Assembly: GCA_028565635.1 (NCBI GenBank)
Contig: JAOXYB010042615.1
Location: forward strand, 1 to 27,538
Length of the DNA stretch: 27,538 nucleotides
DNA from: Phoronis ovalis
Taxonomy: Eukaryota; Phoronida; Phoronidae
Reading direction: 5' to 3'
The notes under the pieces were generated by a model. The model was not told the origin of the DNA. It saw only the letters and a program-made list of their open reading frames with translations, and did not search any database. Numbering within the stretch: the stretch's first letter is position 1; each line of letters opens with the position of its first letter. Made by a program: the position numbers and the translations under genes. Below, piece by piece: positions 12,594 through 22,911 of this stretch.

Positions 12594-15500
12594 TCAGCTG
12601 GCAGCTTGCATCTCGTTGTTAACTAATGGCTCACCATCCCACGTGCATCGTGGTACGCCTCCTCGGTGTCGAATCCAACAAAATAAACCAAAGAATCCTG
12701 TCAATACAAGGATAACTGACATGCATAATATTCCAACAAATAATCCTGTGTTAACTGTAGAAGAATTTGAAGCTGAAATATAAAATTTGCATTAGCAAAA
12801 GAGTCAGGAAAAATCAAGATGCGTTTGTTATTTTGGCTTCATTTGATATCAGTCTCCCTGTTACGTGCATGAAACTTTATGACGCGTCCTGACGTCATGT
12901 ATACATACATATAATGATACGTTGTCTAAAAAACAGCTTTAATAAATGTGTGTAGACAAATTATCCATAACATTATATCGACATACTTGTTATTTTATCT
13001 TAATGAATATGTCAATCAGAATTAAAAAGATAAGAATAAAATCCACCTTTTATATTATTTTTCTTGACTGTGATGTTTGTTGTTACCATTCTGATTAGCT
13101 GATCAACATATTGAACTGGACTATCCTGTATTTTGCTTTCAGCCACACAATGGTTCTGCAATATTTTTAAATGCAAATGTCAGTACAGTTCTAGAAAAGC
13201 AATGATTCTATTTGCAGCGCTCTTTGACTAAGTCAAACGTTAATTCCGAAACGTATTTTTTCATTTCTTACGGCGTTTTTCTGCTTGTTTACACTAAATT
13301 GTTAATATGTTGTTCACCCCACTTTTAAAGAGTTGGCATACTTTAATATTTGTTGGCTCTGTAATTATAGATAATTGAATTACATATATATTTCAAATAA
13401 TATTTTTTTTAAATTTAAAGCAACTCTGGCTGCTCTATAGTTTTATACATAAACAAAGTTAAATTAAAAAGATATTATGCACGTGAACATATATATTTTA
13501 TTGTAGCCAAAGCTCAACATTATTGCCCAAGCTATATATTTATAAATTCCAATTAATGTTTCCAACGACTGATGAGGAGTAAATAAAAAAGTTTCATTTG
13601 CAAAGAACCATAAACATGAAATAGGTACTAGTGGTACTGTATGGGTACAACGAAATATTGTAAAACACGATGCAGAGTCATTCAAGCATCCACTCACATT
13701 GAAAACTAGTCCCTTTATAACAAATTCCACGTGGGCTAAATAATCAACTAATTTCAATTATACGACACAACTCCTAGTACAACTACCTTAAATGTGCTGG
13801 AATCGACCATGTTAATATTATTGTTTACTTACCGATTTGCATGCTGTATTATTAGAAGGTGGACAAATTGCAACTACGCATTCAAAGAACAAACTAGATG
13901 ATAACGCGAATTTAAACGAAGGGAACTGGGGACTATACAGTTCTGTTGCAGAGACCTCTGTCGGTACAAATCCACTTGTATTTGAAAATAGAGTTCCTGT
14001 TCCACAGCTATAAATGCAAAAAAACAACATTTTTTCTAAATATAACTATTTAAATACTTCAAGAAACAGGTCTTAATTTTAAAACAAAGAGCAACTCTTG
14101 AAAGAATTCAATGCTATGACATATTTTGTACCCAATCATAAAATAGATGCCATGTTTAATTTTAATGATGAATGAAACGGCATTGTCTTGAAAATGTGTG
14201 CACCGACATTATATTTGCCAGTATTTGCATGCATTTATTTTTTATCAGTACTATATACTATAAGTACTACATAAATGATCAAAAATGTTTGAAAATGACC
14301 TTTTTTGTATGGTGACAATAAATTAATTGGCGTAAGCAAGCACAAATGCATAAAGTACAGCCAGTGAAGTAACGACATGACATGACTCCTGGCAGACAAT
14401 TTCGAGAGAGAAATCTGTGACTGTTATATTATACATTATTTCATAATTTGGAAGTGCGTCATACCCAGATAAATCCGTTACTGATCTTGTTTGTAGTTTC
14501 GCGGGTGATTCATAAACTTCGCAGTTTAGAACTCTTATTCCTTGCCATTCTAAAAGAAAACACAAAACATTTTTTATCCAATCAATAAAATTGAAGATTT
14601 CTCGTAAATATATTTTTAAACTTATAAATCACTTATTATACAAGATAAGATATAACAATTGAAGGAGAAAGAACTTGTTTCAAACCACCATGCTCAAGTC
14701 CAATTTCAAACAACTTGCAGTAGGTCTTGTTGACAAATTTTCTTCCGTTGATTTGAACTATAGGCCGTCACTGTGCATTTAAATATTGAACGTTTTTAAT
14801 ACAGCAGTATCGTATTGAGATAAAACTTGAGCAGCCTTGGTCGGTTATGTTTAATTTTGGTATAGACTTTATAAAAAAGACGAACAGAAAACTTAGAAAT
14901 GTTCTTCCGCTATGTAAATCAAAATATGCCAGAGCATTGCTGCAGTTTAAGTGACAATTTTTATAATGGTTTTTATTACTAAAACAACTCACGAGTACTT
15001 CCCACTTCAGTGATCACCACTTTAAGCTGAATTAAATCTCCTATATTGGTTACGTTGACACTTTTATCTGTATCGTCTGCTTTTACCATTAGAATGACAG
15101 ATACGTTACTGGCATCAACCATCGCTCCAAGACAATTTTAATAAATAATTCTTAAAGGAGGATATATCCTTGCCAACTGTTGTGACTCGGCACACAACAC
15201 AAATTGTTTACAGTAATAATATAAGTTAGAAAAATCAATGAGACCAGTTGGTGCCATCCTACATGTGAAAACGAATAATTGTGTTCGCAACTCAATTTTA
15301 ATTTTATTTAACAAATCTCAACTGGGACTATTATAAGTAACTTAGTTATAATAGCCCAAATCCCGTGCACGTATAATATGAAGATTACGCTGTACTTTAT
15401 AATGAATCAATTCTGTTAGAGGTACTAACAGCAAAACCGAGAATAATACTAAAATCTAACGATTCAATATACACTGGTTAAAACTTGAGTATAATAAGTT

Positions 15501-15914
15501 CTGAATTTCTCACGTTCGGGATATTCCTGATTTAGCTCTACTGCAACATTCGAGGCAAGCGTCGTTTGACAAGCAACCGACTGAAACAGGGAGGGAACGA
15601 AATACAATTCAACTTGAATATCATTGAAAATATTGTTATCATCTGATTTCCGATAACATCAATATGAAATCATCTACCACAAAGTACTATAAAAAAAATA
15701 AAATGTATTTGATCGACCGATTCTGAGAACAGAACTGATAGTTACTTGAAAATTCTGAATATATACCGTCATTGTAAAATACGACAAAACACACTCGATG
15801 CATATAATTTTATTTTGTTCATGAAATGCTTTTCTTTCCGTAGGTACCGTTAATGTGACTTACCTTGATTTTAATCGCAATAATCATCACATTGACCAAA
15901 CTATAAATCCACAT
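12594..15914 (-). CDS. Single-pass membrane protein with a C-terminal (ZP-C) zona pellucida subdomain, seven exons, 265 aa
   Basis: Exons in transcript order: 15864-15914, 15514-15580, 14993-15124, 14465-14549, 13833-14007, 13047-13155, 12594-12772. Every junction closes in phase, giving exactly 265 residues and a stop. The N-terminus (1-17) is hydrophobic and may be a signal sequence. Residues 18-39 (beginning SVACQTT) match the end of a ZP-N module. Residues ~41-180 match ZP-C: an NIGDLIQLKVVI strand, then cysteines in VLNCEVYES, SGCGTG, FFECVVAIC and ACKSNHC, the usual ZP-C order. A transmembrane helix spans ~216-239, followed by IRHRGG and a short cytoplasmic tail. ZP proteins polymerise into extracellular matrices or sit on cell surfaces. 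No RXRR-type cleavage site is visible before the membrane. An in-frame TGA precedes the ATG with no AG between them, so this exon must start the protein unless another promoter and first exon exist. Several N-X-S/T sites suggest glycosylation. Confidence 0.8.
13156..13832 (-). other. ZP-gene intron
   Basis: On the minus strand this runs from donor TCG|GTAAGT to acceptor TATTGCAG. Open frames inside it on the minus strand have no splice support. Nothing else was noted. Confidence 0.65.
14008..14464 (-). other. ZP-gene intron
   Basis: On the minus strand this runs from donor TCTGG|GTATGA to acceptor TTTATAG. Joining across it creates the conserved SGCGTG of ZP-C, which supports both edges. The open frame that continues past the donor (to 14323) is intronic. 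Confidence 0.7.
14550..14992 (-). other. ZP-gene intron
   Basis: On the minus strand this runs from donor C|GTGAGT to acceptor TCTTTTAG. The phase closes as a split CAA codon. An open frame at 14768-14992 lies inside it and has no similarity to the domain. Confidence 0.65.
15125..15513 (-). other. ZP-gene intron with weak acceptor
   Basis: On the minus strand this runs from donor C|GTGAGA to acceptor GTCTTGGAG. The acceptor has a poor pyrimidine tract, but it is the one that keeps phase (split CCG) and gives a ZP-like reading. Confidence 0.5.
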
Positions 15915-18900
15915 GTTGATTGTACAAATCAACAAGTAATTGTAGATGAATAAGAATCAACAGATCAGGAGATATCTATATACCATCCAGTCCCGGAACG
16001 TGTTGGGATCAATCACATGAAAGAGTAAGTGTTAGGAAGTCATTAATAAATCCACGCCACAACAAAAGGAATGGCAGAACTAACAAAAAAATGAACTAAC
16101 TCCATTCAATAATCACACATGTTACCCCTTCTTATCTTACATATGATGTTCAGTATATCGTCTGTAGAAGCACAACTAGGCTGTTTAAAATGTTATTTAA
16201 CCTAAATAAAGTCTGCAATATGTATATAGCGGGGTATATAGTACGTTACTCTGCAGGTAAAATCCAGTTTTACCTGTTTATAATAATTGCTTAGTAATAA
16301 TAATCTAGTTGTTGCTCTAAGTGGGCATTAGACGCGTATATGAAGATAATCGTGCATGTCGGCCGTATATGCAAAAGGTACGTACAGAGGCTACCCCTGG
16401 TGGATGGTACCAAGCACATCTGTTTTAAGCAAAATGGACATATCGGAGTGCAATTGTCAGATCTGCATAACGTGGTGGCCAACAAAAGGTAACAACGATA
16501 CCAGAGGGCACCATGAAATGTTCACCCTTAAACACCTGGGTTAAACAGTGGTATTTCGATCGATACAGAGACGTAAAAACAGCATTTTTTGTTTTTAGAA
16601 CTGGAACTTTGTTTTTTGTACAATAAATCATCATCAACATGTATACCATCTAGCTTTCTTTAAACTTTTTTTCCTGAGATTAATCAGTATCCCCCTATAA
16701 AAAAACCCTGAAATTAAGAAACCAACTGATATATTCATACACACATATACAATACAATCGACCAATATATTAAAGGAAGTGACATTAACATATGGTAAAT
16801 TAAAAAAGACAGTATTATTTAGGAGCGAGATAACTTAGATTGCGACGTACCTTTTAAAAGACTTACTATGCAATGAAACAGAAATGAGTATATATCGATA
16901 CATGCATATATACATGATATACAAAACATACGAAAAAACACGACGTAATCCAAACATAGCCAAATTTGAACATTTGATTTGACAGGAACTACTAACTAAT
17001 CGGTAAGTTAATAATTTGTAAACTAATCAAAGAACCTAGATTTTATGGATATTTAAATTAATATATAAACTTGATTTCTGGAAATTTAAATTAGACAAAA
17101 AAGCCCCAAATTAAGTCTAGGGTAAGTAGTACAAAACAGCATTTATTCTGTAGTCTTCGTTTATACCACAGGACAACAAAGCTAATTGCTAAAGAAAATG
17201 TTACTATTTTAGCTTAGATGAATTATTACAAACACGACTTGTATTCATATGCCTTATAAATTACGTTCCATAAATTACGCTATAAATTGGTCCACTGGGT
17301 AAACTTAATATCTTTATGTGTTAGTGAATGTAGTATTATGTGGTTTGTTATTTGATCAAGGTAAAGTTAGAGATAACAATTCTTAACCTAACAGCAAACA
17401 ATCTGTTAGTGACAGCCCTGTAACAGATTTTTAAATGTCAACCTAGCTGGAATATCGACGCAGTTATAATTTTCATTGTACAGCTTATTGAATCCACTTC
17501 GAAATCGAATTTAGAATAACATTAGCATGTTGAGCTGAACCCGAGGGGTTATAGATTTTCATGGATATTGGCCGAGACTATTTTGTTCGTGAACTTGGAC
17601 ATATAGAGAATTGCTGGTAGTCCAGCAAGAACTTGTAGATATGGCACTAGGACGTGAAAGAAGGTGGATGTAAACGAGGTGGTGGATGCAAAGAAAATGC
17701 TCAACAGTACAGCAAGGTTAGATATATATTAATTTAACGAAAGTGGAGAAAAATATTTTTTAGGAAAAACGCAAAATTAAGATATCGGATATAACATATG
17801 TTGTAGTATTCGTATGTATTCGTTGTTTTGCTGGGTAACTTATTAAATTTCTTTCTTCAAATGTTAGTACAGTAAGGATACCACGGTATAGTACACATTG
17901 TCAAGGCTAATACACGATTCCTAGGTAGAGTTTCTTACTACACTTCATTCTAAGTTGCAAAACCTATCTGAATAAACCATCTCATTACATAGAACTAATA
18001 CAATTAGATAAAACGGTCATAAATCAATGTAGGATAGGTGTGAAGAATTTTTTCCAAATAGTGGTGATTAAGAATATTATCAAACGTTCTTGTCTAACTA
18101 CTTAGGTATGTAGTCAGTAGTTTGGCTCACGATGTACTGGCAAATTCATGAGAAATATTACATTTGCTTTCATATTTCGTTCTTTATTTTATTTATACAA
18201 CGAAAGGGATGGTTCAATCTTTACTCTAGCCAAGGATATTTTATAACATTATATTTGTCCAGCATTAGTAGTGGACCATTGTTTTTGATAAATTATAATA
18301 ATTTTGTCTCAAGTAAAGTAAATGTCCTGATAGCATTATAAATACTTCAACAAAATAAATTAAATAGAAATAATATATATTAGAAGAAAATGTTCAAATT
18401 CAAATACAGATGCGAGATATATAAAAAATAATATTGGTTAAAGTAGCAGAGAACACGGCAGCGACAGCAAAAGAACCCCATTACCAGATCAACCCATACA
18501 AGCAGATCCTTACTAATAACAAGAAAGCCCTTATAAATACCAATCTATTAGTTAGTGACGTTATTATAAAATATTCGACCTTATACAAATGAATACTTCA
18601 AATAAGAAAGTACTATACACAGCACTTCAAAAACTGCGACTTTGTAAAAACCGTGAGGCCAGTGTGATCTATACATTGTGAGGCCAGTGTGATCCATACA
18701 TTGTGTATTCCTTTAGTAAAACAAAACATTTGATTACTTCATCGATTAAATCACAATAACCAAATAAAGAAATATTTAATATTTACTTTTCTAAATGAGA
18801 TTTGTCCAGCAGATAAGATTTCGTTGATCTAGAATTTTATATATCCTAGTTTAGGCAACCCCAAACATGATAACGCTAGCAAATCGTAAACTGATTTGTT

Positions 18901-19776
18901 TGGAGGAAAGAACACAAACTACGATAATTGTCATCATCATGTCATTGTTTTACGAGCAAGAAATTAATGTTAATCGACTTTATTGGTCTTGATTTTGGGT
19001 GGTCTTTTCTATTATAAGAATTTAATAACCAGAAGCAATATCTAAAATTAATTAATCATATACACAAAATTAGAACGATAGCTTTGTTTCAAATGTACGG
19101 CTCTGTTTTCTTCACAATTTCCATGCAAATGTAAAAAAACCCTCAAGTTTCATTAAGATTTGTCCGAAAATAAAAAAAAATCAGCAATTATCAACGTGAA
19201 TTAATCAATCATATTTAACATTAGAATTAAGTCAATCTATAAATTCCACATATTTATTTAATCTATTTACCGTCTATATAATTCAGACTGAACTACAATT
19301 GGTCTGTATTTTTCTTATACATTCTGTGGTTCGGACGCTTATCCAAAAAGCCTTTTAAAAATCATTATGTATAAATATGTTATAACTTTTGTGACTAAGC
19401 ATTCACTGTGCTTTTGAAATGTTGATTCAACAGTGACGGAATGACAAGCTTCATAATTCATAATTTAAATTACCTCTTATGATAAGTGGTCATATGACTC
19501 CAAAGAAAACATACGTCCCCGGTAAAATTGGTTTTGGGAAAACGAGAAAATTTATTCTACATGCAAGACAGGGCAACTTAATCCATCCGATTCCTTTTTC
19601 TGTTTGTACCTTCATCCATTCATGTAGCCGAAGATAATGCTATAAACTTCTTGCAACAGCAAAAGTTGTTTTTAAATATTTTTGTATCATTTCAGTCACT
19701 TATCTTAAAGGACGAAAATAGGGGGACCTAGGAAGAAGCACAGTAGACTAGCTACTTCACTTCAAACTCCTCAATC
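15915..19776. other. Long spacer between the divergent ZP and FAM124 genes
   Basis: About 3.9 kb with no supported exon on either strand. It should contain the promoters of both flanking genes. The block 16340-16545 is richer in GC and gives overlapping short frames on both strands, none resembling a family I know; it may be a decayed repeat. A 25-base perfect-but-one tandem duplication lies at 18653-18702. The remainder is AT-rich with frequent stops. Confidence 0.5.
18653..18702. repeat. 25-base direct tandem duplication
   Basis: Two adjacent 25-base copies beginning GTGAGGCCAGTGTGATC differ at one base (TCT versus TCC). They lie in the intergenic spacer and look like a recent local duplication. 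Confidence 0.85.
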
Positions 19777-22115
19777 ATGGCAGATATTTCTGACCCATAC
19801 CAATGCGTATTGGAAATGAGAGTTGACAAAGAGGAGGAAGACAGATTGAAAACACTATTGTCTCCTTTGTTGGAAGGTAGGTACCGCAACTCCTGTCAGA
19901 CACCAGTATACGATCATCTGAAATGTTATAGTATCAGATGGTGGCACTCTCTTGACATACAAGATGCCTCCTAGGTGTGGATGGATATCCGCCACTGACG
20001 TAAACATGTAATCAGGGGCTTATGCCTCCATGAGATCTGATATGGTTTACTAGGCGTCGTAAAATAAACTATATCAACTTTGAAATTAATCAGTGTCTTC
20101 AATATTTTATAAAATTAGTTAGGTTGTTTTACAATATCTGAATACCTATTAATAGAAGAACTGAGGACTGAATTGTTGTCTTTCACGCAGGTACTGATCC
20201 AACCTTTCAGTTGGTGTCAATTTCAAGTGGGTCTACAGACTTTACTAAGGATTATCACAATTTACTCAACAAGAACTCAAATAAAGAACCTGAAATAGCT
20301 GAATATGTCGAAACACCTGCAATAAGTGTGATACTATTTCTTGATGAAAATAGTTCTTTGACGGCAGAAAAAGCAAGAGATGTTTTACACGGCAAAGAAT
20401 GGAAGTTTCATCATAAAATAGCTTTGTCAAAAATGCAACGCGGTAAACCAATATGTTTAGCGCAGCAAGAGTTTTATGAACCTGGGCCTTATTTGCCATT
20501 ATGGTCTGTCTGTTCAGTTCACTATGGAAACGAACATTTTAGATTTAATATTTTTACTAGTAATTTTCCAGCTATGGTTGAGTTTTATAGAGTTTTGACG
20601 GGAAAAGAAGGAGAATGCACCCGTACGGGATTTTGTATGTTCCAAATTTATACTCAGCCAGGACTAGATATACAACTAGCGTTAAAACATTCGGAAAGGA
20701 TTATACCATATACCATGAAAAATGTAGCTTTACGATTCAAAATAAAAAATATTAAAGAAATAAATTCATTTACAACGCAAAAAATTACGCAGGTAGAGAA
20801 ACATTCTTTTTCAATGTTAGACCCGGATGGCAATTTAGTCATGTTAGATCAAATTCAAAATGCTGATTTTGATAATGGTTGTGTGGAAAGGCCATCCTTA
20901 ATGACAGCTTCACCGGAAGATATCTCAGCTGAAGATAGTAAAAGTTTGCCGGAAAGTTACGATTCTGGACGATACAGTGTTAGCAGTGACCATGGTGTCG
21001 CAGAGGTGACATCACAGGGACACGTTACACACTTGCTTAGAAAGTTTGAAAACAGTTATGCTACGGAAAAACAAAATGCCACAAATGACACAGATGTCAC
21101 ACACGAGACGAACAATAATGAACAGTTAATAAGAAGCAAAGATAAAAACGAAAATGGTGTAGATAAACGTAAACCGCTTGTGCCCGCTAGAAAACAGTTA
21201 AAATCTAAACTTTTACAAACCTTAGAAAATAAAGCATACGAATACGAATACTCAAATGTTGGAAATGTTGAATTTGGTTCAGACTGTACTGTGCACCAAG
21301 CAGCAGTTTCCACGGTTACAGACAATAAAACACCCGATATATCAACTGTGTCGAGTATAGACTCCAAATTGCACAAAATTGTTTTAGGAGAGAAAAATAA
21401 TGAATCAAAACTGCGCAAAAAGATACTCATTACTCAAAACGCAATTGAAAAAGAAAATGGCCGACAAAGAACGCAATCAGCATTATCTGCCCAAGGAAAC
21501 CAAAATAAAAGCACAATCCCTGTCAGTGACGATAAAACCAAAAGTTTAAATGAAAAGTCTTATAAACCGATGCCAACACCAAGAACTTTTATTCATAACT
21601 CACCAGAAGTTGTCGATGACCAGACGTCATCAAACTATTCTGAACATCATAGTGGCAACAAACATTCATATGAACTGCAGAGTACACATCGTGCTTCAAC
21701 GTCTAGTGATATTTTGCTACAGGTTTCGCCACAGAAATCAAACGAAAGAAATGATGACCTGGTCAACCATCAAAGGACACAATATGAACAAAGGTGGACA
21801 TCGATCCCGAGTGATAGGTTACTGCAGACAATGCCCCGGAGACTTGGTGGTAATGCTGATGGTAAGCCAAGGAAACCAATGAGTAGTTCAGAAACAGGGC
21901 TTGCATCTATACCAGATGACAGATTATTACAAACTATGCCAGCAAGATTAGATACCAATAAACCTTATGTTCCTTTACACCAAAGAATAAAGCGTGCTTT
22001 GAATGAGAACAGCATTGAACGAAGACAAGAGGCGGAATGTGGTAGTCCAAATAAATCAACTAATTTACCACCTAAAGGAAGACCTAACTTGCCAGTTGTT
22101 GGTGCCAGATTTTAA
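19777..22115 (+). CDS. FAM124 family protein, two exons, 674 aa
   Basis: Exons are 19777-19876 and 20191-22115. The join uses donor GAAG|GTAGGT and acceptor TTTCACGCAG and closes as a split GGT. Residues ~5-250 form the FAM124 domain: AISVILFLDENSS, then PLWSVCSVHYGNEHFRF near 136-152, FCMFQIYTQPGLDIQLALK, and the closing DPDGNLVMLDQ. This order matches vertebrate FAM124A and FAM124B. The family's biochemical function is poorly known, so no activity is claimed. The tail (~250-674) is polar and probably disordered. It has proline motifs (KPLVPARK, KPMPTPRTF, LPPKGRPNLP) and a repeated motif: SIPSDRLLQTMPRRL at 571-585, SIPDDRLLQTMPARL at 606-620, and a weaker SSDILLQVSPQK from 538. No signal peptide or membrane segment was seen. 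It converges with the minus-strand winged-helix gene downstream. A and B paralogues cannot be told apart here. Confidence 0.9.
19877..20190 (+). other. FAM124 intron
   Basis: This intron uses donor GAAG|GTAGGTACC and acceptor CACGCAG. A second GT four bases downstream (19881) would break the frame. Nothing else was seen. Confidence 0.7.
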
Positions 22116-22911
22116 ATGTATGTGAAATGATATCTGCACATTCACAATCATATGTGAACCATGCTTATTATCAACTTCAAAGCAGTCATCATTTTCGTGT
22201 TTATTACACGTTTTACATGTTAGATTATATATTTAGTAAAACAGTGAGTGCTGCAAAACAATTGATGGCTACTAATTATTATTTTAAAAATCGAGTAAGG
22301 TACATCTTTTTAAGCATCAATATAAAACAGTGTGAAAACAAGTGACATGTGATTTCTATTTAATTCGAATTTTTTTCAGGAGTGAATAAGCGTTCTACTT
22401 GATATTGCATATTGTGTATCTATGTCATATTTTAATATTTTATTTTATATTTAATAAGTGAAAGTAATACATAATTTACATATAATTATACTTTTGAATA
22501 TATTTTTATAAGAAAGTATTTCTGATATAATAAACATTTGAAAATTAAGAACAATGACTTCATGAAATTAACAACAAACACCAATACAACAAAACCAGCA
22601 ATATACATAGTATAATAAGCATAAATTGACTAATTATTCACCATACATTTGTAATATTTTACATTAGTGGCCAATGTACCTGTATTCAAAGTAGAAAATA
22701 AAATAGTTATAAAATTTACAGATAATTTGTGAAATGGATACAAATGAATCTTCACATTTCATTCATATCTAATGCATACAGATCAGCATATAGAAGTGTT
22801 GACTAGAAACTACTGTAATCCATGATTAAAAGCTACTTATGTTATTGTGGAAGTTTAATTTTTTAAAAGTTTTCATGGTGTAATAAGTAGTATGCAGGAA
22901 TTGATCATTTT
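22116..22911. other. 3' UTRs of convergent FAM124 and winged-helix genes
   Basis: This is AT-rich, non-coding sequence between two stop codons facing each other. It must hold both 3' ends, which may overlap. Apart from AATAAA at 22529 (+), a possible ATTAAA on the minus strand lies near 22853-22858. No other gene was seen. Confidence 0.6.
22529..22534 (+). terminator. Candidate polyadenylation signal AATAAA for the FAM124 gene
   Basis: This canonical hexamer lies about 410 bases after the FAM124 stop, in AT-rich 3' UTR-like sequence. Its use cannot be shown without transcript data. Confidence 0.4.

Noticed and set aside
16291..16649. Overlapping short frames on both strands in the 16.3-16.6 kb block
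   Set aside because: The GC-richer composition made them stand out, but no domain, splice pattern or ZP-N similarity was found. A decayed repeat is more likely.
21056..21430. 124-residue antisense frame inside the FAM124 exon
   Set aside because: It lies wholly opposite a well-supported coding exon and has no similarity or splice context.
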